A DNA stretch of 64,000 nt from Trifolium pratense (Eukaryota > Streptophyta > Magnoliopsida > Fabales > Fabaceae), in assembly GCF_020283565.1 (NCBI RefSeq), contig NC_060059.1, positions 45,838,572 through 45,902,571 on the forward strand, given 5' to 3'. The notes under the pieces were generated by a model. It was not told the DNA's origin and did no database searches. It saw nothing but the letters and a program-made list of their open reading frames with translations. This document shows, one piece after another, positions 1 through 11,275 of this stretch (position 1 is its first letter; every line of letters starts with the position of its first letter). The position numbers were made by a program, and so were the translations under genes.

Positions 1-468
1 CTAACTTAGACCCTAGTTAGGTCTAAGTTAGCAAGGTGCACCTTTTGAGTTGGACAAAAATATCCATTTTTTTTTTTTTTGAAACAATAGAGCAACTGGG
101 GCATGTATGTAATTTGCATCATAAAAATACCCTTTTTTTTTTTTGAAACAATAGAACAACTATTACATTTTTTAAATTTCTTCCAAATTTCGACCTCATT
201 TTACGTGCGAATCGAACGCCGATTTCAAAAACTAATACCGGAAACCTTTGTAAAATTGAAAAACGATCAAAATCCATATAAGGAACGTCGAGTTTCGTTG
301 AGTATTGAGGGAGATCGAACCGGGTCAAAAACCGGGTCGCACGACCCGTTTCTGCATAAAACGGGTGGGAGGGACGATGAACAGTGCGCGTCGCCCACGC
401 CCACTCTCACCGGCGGCGCGTGGGGGCGCGTGCGGCCTCAGGGAGGCTCTATTATTTTTGTATTTTTT

Positions 469-870
469 CATAATAAAATAGTAGATAATATTCTGGAAAT
501 TTTGGTATATTGTATGAAATTTTTGGAGACCCGAAACTATTTTTAGTTAATTAAATAAGTAAAAAGGTAATTAAAAATATTATAATTCCATAAAAAATTT
601 CCAAAATTTTATGTAAAGTACTATGAATTATTTAGAACCCTCTTGTGTACCTCACTCTCCCTAGTTCAAGTCATGAAATTATTTTCACAAATTCCGCTGA
701 TTATTTAAAACCATTTAACAAATAATAATAATAATTTCATAGATTTGTACTCTTTTATTTGTTTCTATTAAAATATTAGATAATATTCTGGAACTTTTGG
801 TATATTTTATGAAATTTTTTGAGACCTGAAACTATTTTTCGTTAATTAAATGAGATAAAACGGTAATTAA
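469..870 (+). repeat. Diverged direct repeat inside the foldback element
   Basis: A unit of about 105 bp at 469-572 recurs at 767-870. Both contain TAGATAATATTCTGGAA, a GGTATATT...TATGAAATTTTT stretch and the ending GTTAATTAAAT...GGTAATTAAAAA. A shorter direct repeat (poly-T followed by GAAACAATAGA) is at about 55-95 and 118-158. Confidence 0.6.
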
Positions 871-885
871 AAACTATTGTTTGCT

Positions 886-1172
886 TCTGAAACCATTTAG
901 CTGGAAGAATGGTTTCAGAGAGTTATACTGTGAAACCATTCTAGCAGTAAAATGGTTTCAGAAGCAAATAATTAAAAATCAACTCCCCTGAAACCATTCT
1001 ATCAGTGAAATGGTTTCAAAGTACAACGCTCTGAAACCATTGTACCAGCTAAATGGTTTCAGAATGGTTTCAGAAGCAAACAATTAAGAAATTACTCACT
1101 GAAACCATTCTACCAGTAAAATGGTTTCAGAGAGTTATACTGTGAAACCATTCTACCAGCTAAATGGTTTCA
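886..1172. repeat. Array of six short palindromes (AAACCATT...AATGGTTT)
   Basis: Six imperfect palindromes of about 32 bp follow each other at about 886-919, 930-961, 989-1019, 1031-1061 (with an extra arm to 1072), 1099-1130 and 1142-1172. Each has arms TGAAACCATT / AATGGTTTCA and a 10-14 nt centre such as CTACCAGTAA or CTACCAGCTA. Spacers of 10-40 nt include a repeated AGAGTTATACTGT. Either strand could fold into a row of stem-loops. No protein or RNA gene is recognisable. Confidence 0.8.
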
Positions 1173-1828
1173 CAGTATTATATAAAGATAATTAAAGGTA
1201 GTGAAAAATTGAGTTTTTTTTTTTGTGTCCAAATCAAACGAACCAAGTCTCTATTTGTAGACAAAAAAAAATTATGAATTTTGGTATAAAAATAAAAAAA
1301 TAAAAAATTAATTTACAACGAAATAATTGAGTTTAAAGTATTAAATGAAAAAAAAACACGCCAACCACCCAGCAGTTGACACGTGTCCTGCTTTTTTAAA
1401 ATGAAATTTTCTCTCTCCAGGCGCAGATCTAGTGTCGTGCACGCGCTGGCTTATCATGGAGATGGATGATCTGGACTGTCTGATTGATCCGACAGCCATG
1501 ATGAGATCATCTCTTGGCCGTCTGATGGAAATCAACGGTCTGTAACGGTGGTATTGCGGTAGGCGCGAGACACTGGATCAACGCCAATATGTTTTTTTTT
1601 TTTTTTTTTTTTAAAAAGAAAGGGTATTTTTGTCCAACTCAAAAGGTGCACCTTGCTAATTTAGACCCAACTGGGTCTCCCAACTGGGTCTAAATTAGCA
1701 GCCCCCATATATATATATATAACCGCCGCAAAACTTTAAAGTGTTTTAAAAAATGGGGTGCGAGAAGTAAAACTCGTAAAAAAAAATGATTTTCAAAAAG
1801 GTCATTTAAGACCAATAAAGTTTATAGC

Positions 1829-2281
1829 CAGTGTTTTAAAAACCGAACCAGCCGGTCGAACCGGGTTCCAATCAGTCCATTAGTATGTTGGATCGGCCAT
1901 ATAATTAAACAGGTAATTAATTGGTTAGACCGGTGAGAATCAGCGCGGTTCGGTTGAAATACGATCACAATCATATTTTCCGCCATGCACCCCACTTAAC
2001 TCCACCTTCTTGATATGACATGGAAGATTGAAATATTTTAATTAGTTGTTCGTGTAAAATTAAACTCATATAATTAATGAAAATAGGAAACATTATATTC
2101 ATGAGTTACCCGATTCGACCGGTTTAATAACTATATAATTTTATTATAGAGACCGGTTCGTTCTATCAGTTTAATCCGATTTAATTCGATTTGTCATGCA
2201 GTTCGACCAGTGACCCAGTAATTCGACCAATGAACCAGTATCTTCGCTAGTTCGATGACCGGTCCGGTTTTTGAAACACTG
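1829..2281. mobile_element. hAT MITE, 453 bp, 8-bp target duplication
   Basis: Ends CAGTGTTTTAAAAACCG / CGGTTTTTGAAACACTG, flanked on both sides by TTTATAGC (1821-1828 and 2282-2289). An 8-bp duplication is the hAT hallmark. The subterminal regions are rich in CCGGT/ACCGG words, as in the hAT elements at 27765 and 28806. The middle (about 1960-2070, with CACCCCACTTAACTCC and TTGATATGACATGG) matches the centre of the MITE at 12285-12468, so another element seems to have been absorbed. Confidence 0.9.
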
Positions 2282-2820
2282 TTTATAGCCTAATTAACCA
2301 TGTTTTAAACAAAAATCGTATTAACTGCAATTTTTATCCATTTTTATCCTCATTGGTGGGTGTACTTGGGATTTCATTAGTAATTTCCTTCATTATTATA
2401 TTTGTTATATTTGTTTTATATGTTAGTATATTGAGAATTTATTCTTGTTTATTGTTCTATATATATACGAGCCCGCAAAACTTTAAAGTTTTTTTTTTTT
2501 TTAAAAAAATCCCAGCAATAAATACGGGGTGCTAGAAGTTTTAAAAAAAAAACCAAAAAGGTCTGTTAAGACCAATAAAGTCTATAACCTGACTAACCAT
2601 ATTTTAAACAAAAATCATAATTTTTTTTTCTACCCCTACATTTATATCTTTACCCCAATATATTTTAAAATATTATCATTCTACCCTTATATTACAATGT
2701 GTTGGTATATTAAAAATGTGCTGATATATTAAAAGTGCATCAAAAATATGTTAGTATATTAAAATTGCATCAAAAGTGTATTGGTATGTTAATTAAAATG
2801 TACTTGTATATATTAAAACT

Positions 2821-3305
2821 GTGCTGATATTAATCAAAAGCCATAGCTATCTTCTCAACTCACCAAAATCTTCACAATCTCTCTCACTCCCTCACCACCC
2901 TCAAAACCTTGATCGAAAATCTAGAAAATTTCAAACTCACTGCAATTTAATGTTCTTCACACACAACTCTCCGGTTGAAACCACCAGCAAAAACTCAGTA
3001 AGAAGGTTTTCTAACAAAACCACTTCTCCTTTTTCTTTATCTCATACTGACAAAAAGGTTTCTTTGGAATCAAAATCAATTAACAGTACTAGTTACAAGG
3101 TTATTAAGAAAAAGAAGCAGAATGAAAGTGAAACTAAAAATGTTGTGGAGAAGAAGAATAATAAGAAGAAGATTATGGACACCCCACAAGTTAAATTGTA
3201 GTATTCTTTGGATATGTGTTCTAAAAGAGGTGATTTAAAAGGAGCTTTATCCTTATATGATTCATCAATTTCTAAAGATGTCAAATTGGCACAACGCCAT
3301 TAACA
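2821..3305 (+). pseudogene. Captured 5' fragment of a PRORP-like (protein-only RNase P) gene
   Basis: A 126-codon frame (2821-3201) encodes a Ser/Lys-rich, low-complexity protein ending MDTPQVKL, then a stop (TAG at 3199-3201). In the same frame after the stop it reads YSLDMCSKRGDLKGALSLYD and continues to about 3300, where it ends at another stop. LDMCSK.GD...AL.LYD strongly resembles the first PPR repeat of plant PRORP proteins, which cleave tRNA 5' leaders. That assignment is from memory of the family. Nothing of the later PPRs or the NYN nuclease domain is present. With an internal stop and no 3' end, this is a transposon-captured, non-functional fragment. Confidence 0.5.
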
Positions 3306-3475
3306 AACAAATTGAAGATTCAAAAAATTAGGTTGAGATCTAATTAAAGTTTGTGAGATATTGTTACCTACCAATAACAATTGGAAGGGGTCATTGCAGG
3401 ATTAATTTGTGAGATAATGCTCTTTTTTTTTGAAGAAATTTGTGAGATAATGCTTGATGATGAATGACTGGGTTC

Positions 3476-4522
3476 TAGGGGTGTGCAAAAAATCCAAGTA
3501 ACCTTAACCAAATCATTAACCAAACCATATCCAAAATTAATAACCAAATCCATTTTAAAAAAAAACCAAACCAATCCAATACAAAAAAACCAATTCTAAA
3601 CCCTATCCAATTTTTTATAATTGGTTTAAAATTGGTTTTTAAATTGAGGCCCAATAAGGAAAAAGCCCAATAGTTTTTTTTAAAAAAAAAAAAAAATTTC
3701 CAAATTCAATTAATTATATAATTTAATAAATAAATAATTAATAAGGTGGTGGAGGAATTGGTCAACGCGGCGGTCAACGGCGGACCATCGGCGGCCGGTA
3801 CGGCGGAGCTCCGGAGGCGGCCGGTGGTGGACGGCGATTTCCCGGCGGCGACCGGCGACCGGCGCGGTGGTTGACGGCGGCGCTCCGGCGGCCGGTGCGG
3901 TGGTTGGCGGTGGCGCTCCGGCGGCCGGCCACCGTCAACCACCCTTTAATATTTAATTATTTTTTATTTAACAAAATTTATTTATTTTAAAAATAATTAT
4001 AAAAAACAGATTTTTGATGATTTTTTTTTTAAAAAAAATCTATATTTTAATTATTTTGGGCTTAAAAAAATCTGTTTTTTTGGGCTTAGTTTGAAATATG
4101 TTGGGCTTAGAAAAAAAACTCTTATGAATTCATTATAAACCAATAATTCATAAAATTAAAGAAAAATTATGTTTTTTCTATAAACAATAATTATTAAATA
4201 TGTTCTTTTAATCAATTAAACAAAAAAAAATATTGGCTTAATTATTGTAAAAAAAAAGTTTAAATATATAGGAATTAAAAGTTATAATAATGCATTTTTA
4301 AAAAAAAATAAAAAATAAAATAAAATTTAAGATGAATCGGTTATAAATAAGTAACCTATTTTTTATTATAAACCGGTTATAAATTGGTTCCGAACCAATT
4401 ATAAACCATATCCAAATTAGTTTTGCAAAATAACCAATTTTTCATTAAAATGGTTTTGGATATAAACCAAAACCATAAATATGGTTTGGTGTGGTGTGGT
4501 TTTTAAACCATGCACACCCCTA
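3476..4522. mobile_element. hAT element, 1047 bp, nested in the MULE
   Basis: The ends are TAGGGGTGTGCA / TGCACACCCCTA, flanked by CTGGGTTC on both sides (3468-3475 and 4523-4530). The subterminal parts are full of AACCAAACC / GGTTTGG words on opposite strands. It has no transposase and is non-autonomous. Its centre (about 3745-3945) is a striking GC-rich block (GGCGGCCGG repeats) in an otherwise AT-rich element. That block has an open minus-strand frame (Arg/Pro-rich) that I do not take as a gene. Confidence 0.9.
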
Positions 4523-4930
4523 CTGGGTTCTGATGGATTTTCAAGATTTTATAGTTTAGCCACGGTTTAACCATGACTAATCTTCAGGAATTGTTTTTTA
4601 GAGTTTTCCGGTTCCTAATTCATATTGGCTTCAAATTGTAACATTTCAAAAATCTTTTAAGTGTTCCGGTTTGATTTTTTAAATACCAAAAAAAATTACA
4701 GATTGGAAAAAAAAAATTGTAGGAGTAAAGTCAAATGATAAAAGGGTAAAGTTGGAAAAAAAATTGTTTGTAGGAGTAAAGGTATAAATGTTGGGATAGG
4801 AAAAAAAATTCCAAAAATCGTATTAACTACAACCTATTTTCATGTGTAGTTTTCTTTATTATAATATTTGGTTTATATGTTAGTGTAGTGAGAATTTATT
4901 CTTGTTTATTGTTCTGTATATATATTTTCC

Positions 4931-5660
4931 TTTATATAAAACCAAATTTACCGAAAATGATAAAAAGATTTAAAAAACATACCTTTGTCAATTTTTTTAT
5001 TTTTTAAAAATATAGTAAAAACAAATTAAAGATTTAGAAAGTTCTTTAAGAATTTTATTTGGTTTTAAATTATTCATTTCATTTTTGTAAAAAAATAAAT
5101 AAAATCATTTCATTGATTAATTCGGTTTTAATTTAATACACAATCAATTGAACAATCATTAGTTGATTCGGTGGTGATTAACGTTGAACTTGATAGGGAT
5201 TACCATTGTTCGATCTACCGCAATTGCGATCGAAAAGAGCTAAAACCACTTGATATCAAAATTGACCTCCAAACCAGATTAGACTGGCAATGAAAGCAAA
5301 AAAAAATAAAATCACAGTCTGCTGTCTAACTCAACTTTACAATTCAGATTCTACTAATTTTCGTTATCTATCAAATAAACTTAACAACTCTTTTAACAAA
5401 ATTATTTCTCATTTAAAACTTTCATCTGACATCATTGCAATCCATGATGGAAATTACATTGGAAGTAATAAAGGTAAAATTTAGAAGCAGGGGACATATA
5501 TCCCCTCCCTTGAGTTAAATGTGAAAATCAAATATCTAGAAGCCAAGACTTCTAAGAGGAGGGTAAGTGTTAAAGATCATTAACTCCAACAAATAAGCAA
5601 TTCATTTAAATATCCCAATGAAGACATCTCTTCTCTTGTATTGGCTCAATGCTAGAAAAT
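4931..5660. other. Intergenic, 3' flank of the kinase gene
   Basis: AT-rich DNA without a recognisable gene or repeat boundary. The proximal part should contain the 3' UTR and poly(A) signals of the kinase gene on the minus strand; no single signal stands out. Confidence 0.4.
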
Positions 5661-8600
5661 CTACCGAATAAATGATGCAAAGCGTGCACCGTATGGAAGA
5701 CCACTTCGAGCTCCTAGATCTCTGCACTTGGCACCTGCCTGAAATCCGCATTAAAATACATAAGTTTCCTGGTGTACCTAACTCATATCTCCAATAGGTT
5801 CAAACTTGAGAACAAGGCATGTCAATGCTACACACACATGCGTGATACAACCACTAGGGTTGAGATGATATTGAAGGGATTGGAGGTTAGAGGTTCAAAT
5901 TTTATCGGCATCATTATACACTAACATATGGCAGTGTAGACTATATAGCTGAGGGTAGAAGAATATAATGACCATTAACATACCACATTAGCAGCAAAGG
6001 GTAGCATTTTCTCGGGTGAGAACTTCGAACAAATAGCTGAAAACAAATCAAGTACAGAGCATATTTCTTATGTGATCATTGAGTTTAATACATTATATTT
6101 GACACAAATATCTCTGAAAGACACATAAGAGAAAAATAGAACAAAGTTGTTGCATTACCATAGATCACAGCTCCAATAAATGCATCCCCAGCACCAGTGG
6201 TATCAATCAGCTCTGATGGTGGAATGCTCTCAGCTGTACCGATGTATAGTTTCCCGGTAACCGTTCCTATTCCTTCTGCCTTTAATTTTGCCACTGACTG
6301 GATGGATAGGAAAAAATGATGACTAAAATGTTGGTCAAGAACATGTGATATTTTGTTGGAGTTACAAATTACAATCGCTGTTTCTATAACTTCAGGGATC
6401 CAAGTCATTGAGTACTCATGTTACTATGAATGCCTAGAAACTTTTATCTCTCAGTAACACACTCAAAATTATCAGCTTAATGAGCTTACATAATTGATAT
6501 TTTGACTCGGAAAAAATATAAATAACATCTAGAAGGGATCAGGTCAAACGTATTTGTAAAAAAAAAAAAAAGTCGAACGTTGTAGTTTGAACTAGTAGTA
6601 TATTAAAACATAGAGAAGGACAGGGAATGCTAAATGCTAGTTATTCAAAATTTCCTTATATGTAAGTAATGGTCTGCTTGTAGACCAAAAAATGGCCTTA
6701 TCTGTTCAAAGATATCATATTGTCGTCCATATCAAGATTGGCATATAAATGGAGGACTATTAAATGTGGACACCTTTTCTGCAAATGTTTGCTGGCTGGC
6801 TTCACTAGGATGTCTTTCTAGTTCATACTATTGCTAGATAACATATCCAGTATATATTAACAAAGGAACATCATTGTGTTCATTTAGTTTTGTTTTCAGC
6901 ACCATTTGGAAATAAATAATGAATATATTATGTTATTATTGGAACATAATTAAACAAAGCCCAGCTGATGCCAGAGGGTTTGGTCAAAGAACACACTAAT
7001 AGTTGCATGAAGAATTATATAGTATTTTCTGTTTCAAATTTGCATGATGTTCACCTCAACGATAGGAAATTGGCACAAATGGAATATAGCTGGTAAGAGA
7101 CAGCAATGGATTATTCTAAGAATACATTTCCAGAAACCCTTACAAAATAGATTATGCTTAAGAGTTTTACTTTTACTAAAAATTGGGTGTTTGAAATAGC
7201 CCAACAATGTCAGTTGATTTAATTACCCTACCCCGCTTAGTGGAATAAAGCTGTGTGTTAGACTTCACTTCAGTTATTATACCACAATAGAGAAAAAAAG
7301 AGTTCTGAGTTTCATTTGCATTACCGATGATATGCAGGTTGGAATGGATGCACTCTTATCCTTTCTTAACTCCAATGATTTCAATAAGTTGTCTACATCC
7401 ACATCTTCGACGGAAGGACTTGCTGCCAGAAAAGGTAAAATGATTCAAACCTGTTTACATTAAAAGCAGATGCAACATACATTGATTATACATGCTACCA
7501 TTTTTATGTACCATTAACACTTCTCTCGAGCATTAGACAACCATCTTTTCCTAAAGTTACAGTCACAAATTTTACGTTGGGTAACCTTAAAAGGATAGAA
7601 ACAAGTGCTTGTGGAACAGTTGATGCCTCTGTCCATGCCTGTCAGAAAATAAAGATCATGATGCATGGTATTTATAATGCTCAAAAGGAACTCAACACCA
7701 CAGAGCAGAGTAAAAATAAACTCAGTAAAATAAACGGACAAATATTTATTAAACATAAAAAAGTTATACCAGAAAAGATAAATGAATGTATCATTCGTAT
7801 CAGAACATCAATATTTCTTTCCCACCACAAAAAGAATATAGCTTATATAGATAATTGAAATAACATGTGTACAAACTTGTAATTTTGTGGCCACGAAAAA
7901 GTTTTAGTCATGTCTTTTCTTAAGATGCTAATACAGTTAAGACAGCACATATTTTACTCAGTAAATAGTACATTTACTGTATAGCTGTTAGAACAAAAAA
8001 GTAGACTGTTAAAACTTCAAAATTAAAATCAATTCAACATAAACAAGGTTTGTGAGAGAACCATAGTTTTATATATTTCTTACAGCAGCTTGATTGCACT
8101 CACCTTTGGAAACTTTGCTGAGCATACAACATAATCAGCTAATTTCAGGAGATCATCCAACCCTTCCCTTGGTCTTTCTGCATCAATTAAGATGGGTATA
8201 TTCTTCCTAGCTGCCTGCACTGGAAAAATACAAGATTTTGTTTATTTCCCTCCCCGAAGCTCTCTTTTCCCATTCCCAACCTCCTTTACAAGCAAAAGAA
8301 AGTAAAAGAAAAGGTGTAAAGAAAAACAGGTGCGTGTTTCAACAGTAAATTTAAGAAGGGAATGCAACTTTTTTGAAGTTTTAAAATAATAATTCATAAA
8401 ACACCCTGTTTTTTTGCATAATATGATCACCTGCTCACAACTTCTTTATCATTTAAGTCAGTACTATGAAGTATGAACTATCATTGGTATTCTTATAATA
8501 ACGGATTATTAGCATTAATCAATGTTGGCTTTACACTAAATACTGTACTTCATGTTTCTTTGATGAAATCCTGCATGCTTGATTTCTAAATATGACTGGC

Positions 8601-10737
8601 CCTTAGCCCCTTATAGTTAACATTAAAATTGAAAGTAAAATATATAGGTGATAACCTCATGGGCAACAACTAGAGCAGTTTCATACAACCTCCCATCAAA
8701 ATATGCAATGCTTGCTCCATCCAATGCAGATACCAAACTTGACTCTGAAAGATCTTGGGGTATCATTGGAGGATATCCAGGGGTATGAATACATGTACGA
8801 GTCTTCCTGAAAAATTACAGTTAGAACGAGTCAAAGGGAAACCTGGTGCTTTGAAGCCACAGCAGGATCCAAAGAAGGGTCAGACCAACTTTGAACATAT
8901 TGTAAGAGGTCTTGCCATGCATTAGCAAGGGGCAATTCCACAACTTGAACCAGTAACCTCTTAATTATATGATAACAACTCTAACTGCCATGCTAACTTG
9001 CTAAGGCTCCCTTCACTTAGAATTATTTAATTTACAATTAAATTGTTCAACAATTTCATTGCCAGAAAATGCTTGAAGATCTAAATATACAAATATGAAT
9101 AACTATTATAGCACATGATTTTTGTTTTATTCTTTTTACTGATGAACAATTTATCCTTCAGTTTCCAAATATGATATACACAACAAAATGGAAACAAGGC
9201 AGATGACAGAAAATAGATTTGTGAGTATAACTACAATGCTTGCAGCTTCAGTTCATTTCAAGATTAAAAGACAACACTATCTAGTAATTTATCATCAAAA
9301 CCATAGAACGTGACCAGATTCTCAGCTAGATCCACCTAACTACCCTCTCATCTCTTTAGAAATTTAGATCATGAATATACTAAGCGAAGAAGTAAAGACT
9401 TTGTAACCGTATGTTGGAGAATGACCATTACGTTTCGTTGTCGACAATAATATATGTAAATGGTGAAGTTCCCTCTTCCGATACCTGCAAATAACGGGAG
9501 CATAACCACACCCAAAAAAAAGTGTTAATAAAATAGTCTGCGGCCAATGGCCGTCCAGAACCCCACATATTGATTTTAATTTTCGATAGAATAGATCTTA
9601 TTCATATAATACCGTAATTAATTATATTTCCATTTATATGGTCATATTTAATTGATAAGCTTAAGGAAATTATACTCTCAAGTCTCAAGTAGTAAGTGGG
9701 CAGTGTAAATAGAATATTGAGAGTGTATGAACATTTAGAGAAAATACAAACATAAGAGTTGGAAAAATAACAGATCATGCATCATGCACTTTCATCACAT
9801 GGTTATAATATTGCTTGTAACCAATATGCATTGGCAACAAATTCAAATCTTACCATACATACCAAAAAGTACTAATTCAAATTCCAAGATTCACGAAGAT
9901 GACAAATACAATTGAAGACAAAAAAGTCTTGAAAATTACCACAAGAAAGGATGTATCTACACCATCAGCCCGTAACTCATCTAATATACCCCTGCCTTGG
10001 CTGTCATCTGCAATCTAATGAGCACCAAACATAATGCTTTCAGTATCAGTCTAAGGGTCTGCTTGGATTGACTTTATTTGAATTTATCTAGTGGCATAAA
10101 CATTTGTGAGCCTGTTTGGAAGAACTCATGAAAACAATTTATGACAACTTATTTTCATAAACTCTTTTTTTTTCTTTTTTATTAGGTAGCCTAGTGGTTG
10201 GAACTTCCACCCTTAAGGTGGATAAGTGGAGTGTCCAGGGTTCGAACCCCGACCCCTGCATATAAAATGTGATGTCCCTTACCAACTGAGCTAAGCTCAT
10301 GGGAGGGGACTCATAAACTCTTTTATGATAGCTTATGAAAACAACCAATATAAAAAAAGTCTGACTGTATTTTATCTTTTATTATAAAAATGGTTATAGA
10401 TAAACACTTATATGTTAAAATGCTTATTCTATAAGTGCTTAATTACGCTGTTTAAAGAAGGCTGCTCCGAGCAATCCTGAAATTGTTTTTATCAGCACAT
10501 AAGTTCAAATAAGTCAATCGAAAAATAGAGAAATAAATAACCTTAGAAATGATCCTTGTGTTTAGACCTAAGCGAGCAAGGCAAGTTAAAGCATTGCCTG
10601 CATTGCCACCGCCTTGAACCTGAAAATTACAATTTACAATGCATAAAATCACCGTTTAATATTAAAAAAGAAAAAACATAAAAGGTTAATGTTTGCCTCA
10701 CATCCAAATATTATTACTAATTTTTTTTTTTAAATAA

Positions 10738-10802
<65 letters not shown>

Positions 10803-11275
10803 CAACATTAAAGGTGAAAGAAGAAGAAAAGAAGAAGAAGAATAATTAACCTAACCTTCAAGGTGGTAGTTCTGATTTTGTCATCTGGTTTAGGGTAAGC
10901 AGCAACAGTGGCCAAGAAATCAACGGACAGCGATCCACAACCGACCTGCATAGGCACGTGTCAAGACAAAAGAAACCCTTAAAATTTGGCGGAATACAAC
11001 AAAGAAAGAGAGAAACGCACAACGGTGGCGTTTTGAGGAATGGAGGAGCACATTTTGAGCATAAAATTTCTGCTACGATGTTTCTTCCGTGTTGCCTGAA
11101 ATTAAACATACAATTAAAGCTACACGATTTTTTTGTTCCTTAATAAAGAGTGAAAGAAAAAGAATGCGTAACTAACTATTATGATTACATTGTATAATTT
11201 GAGAGGTTGAACGCTGAAGATGAAAGGTGAAGTATTAGAACAAGAAGAAGAAAGAGTGGTGCAGAGGTTCGTCAT
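5661..11275 (-). CDS. pfkB-family sugar kinase (ribokinase/ketohexokinase-like), 13 exons
   Basis: ATP-dependent sugar or nucleoside kinase of the pfkB/ribokinase fold; substrate unknown. Exons on the minus strand: 11189-11275, 11021-11095, 10856-10945, 10542-10619, 9940-10014, 9432-9484, 8656-8806, 8104-8214, 7512-7638, 7325-7422, 6159-6297, 5984-6036, 5661-5738. All introns are GT-AG and the exons sum to 1215 bp (404 aa plus stop). The N-terminal substrate-side motif QGGGNAGNA lies at residues 86-94. The second pfkB signature DTTGAGDAF lies near 347-355, with anion hole GAGD and Asp353 as expected catalytic base. The first ~50 residues are Ser/Thr/Asn-rich with basic residues, which suggests a plastid transit peptide. 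The ATG at 11275 is the first in frame with exon 2. No defect is seen. It is probably the counterpart of Arabidopsis At4g28706 (from memory; supported by the nearby glutaredoxin). Confidence 0.93.
10169..10310 (-). mobile_element. tRNA-derived SINE in a kinase intron
   Basis: Read on the minus strand it starts GTCCCCTCCCATGAGC, has a pol III A box (TTAGCTCAGTTGGTAAGG) and B box (GGTTCGAACCC), and ends in an A-rich tail seen as TTTTTTTCTTTTTT on the plus strand. It is flanked by a 14-bp duplication TCATAAACTCTTTT at 10155-10168 and 10311-10324, as expected for LINE-assisted insertion. It lies in the intron between kinase exons 4 and 5, antisense-neutral to splicing as far as can be seen. Confidence 0.85.
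10734..10799. repeat. (AAT)n microsatellite
   Basis: About 20 uninterrupted ATA/AAT units in intron 3 of the kinase gene; likely polymorphic. Confidence 0.95.

Larger units (their letters stand above)
1..1701. mobile_element. Foldback / MULE-like non-autonomous DNA transposon
   Basis: The two ends are inverted copies. Positions 32-66 (starting GCAAGGTGCACCTTTTGAGT) reappear reverse-complemented at about 1622-1656. Outside this arm each end is itself a palindrome: 1-31 folds with arms CTAACTTAGACC / GGTCTAAGTTAG, and about 1656-1700 folds with arms CTAATTTAGACCC / GGGTCTAAATTAG. The interior has no gene, only internal repeats (469-870) and a hairpin array (886-1172). The left boundary lies at the window edge, so the target duplication cannot be read. 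Hairpin-ended long-TIR elements are usually foldback or Mutator-like; the superfamily is inference. Confidence 0.7.
2619..4812. mobile_element. MULE (Pack-MULE) with gene fragment and nested hAT
   Basis: The ends are AATTTTTTTTTCTACCCC on the left and GATAGGAAAAAAAATTCC on the right, followed inward by inverted ACATTTAT.TCTTTAC sequence. The flanks are AAAAATCAT (2610-2618) and AAAAATCGT (4813-4821), a 9-bp Mutator-type duplication with one mismatch. The other copy of the tandem duplication still has the uninterrupted site AAACAAAAATCGTATTAAC near 2310-2328, which confirms the insertion. Cargo is a PRORP-like fragment (2821-3300) and a later hAT insertion (3476-4522). Confidence 0.85.
1723..4930 (+). 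repeat. Tandem segmental duplication, each copy carrying a different insertion
   Basis: Copy A (about 1723-2469) and copy B (about 2470-4930) share a start (GCAAAACTTTAAAGT), a middle (AAGACCAATAAAGT...TATA...AACCAT.TTTTAAAC) and an end (GAGAATTTATTCTTGTTTAT then TGTTCT.TATATATA). Copy A is interrupted by the hAT element at 1829-2281. Copy B is interrupted by the MULE at 2619-4812. Without the insertions each copy is only about 260-290 bp. Both junctions fall in TATATA runs. Confidence 0.8.

Noticed and set aside
103..546. 147-codon frame in the foldback element
   Set aside because: Low-complexity start in poly-T, no domain, and it spans repeats of a non-coding element.
3706..3942. Arg/Pro-rich minus-strand frame
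   Set aside because: A by-product of the GGCGGCCGG repeat block; no known domain.
10169..10310. tRNA gene suggested by A and B boxes
   Set aside because: No cloverleaf can be drawn; target duplication and A-rich tail show a SINE.
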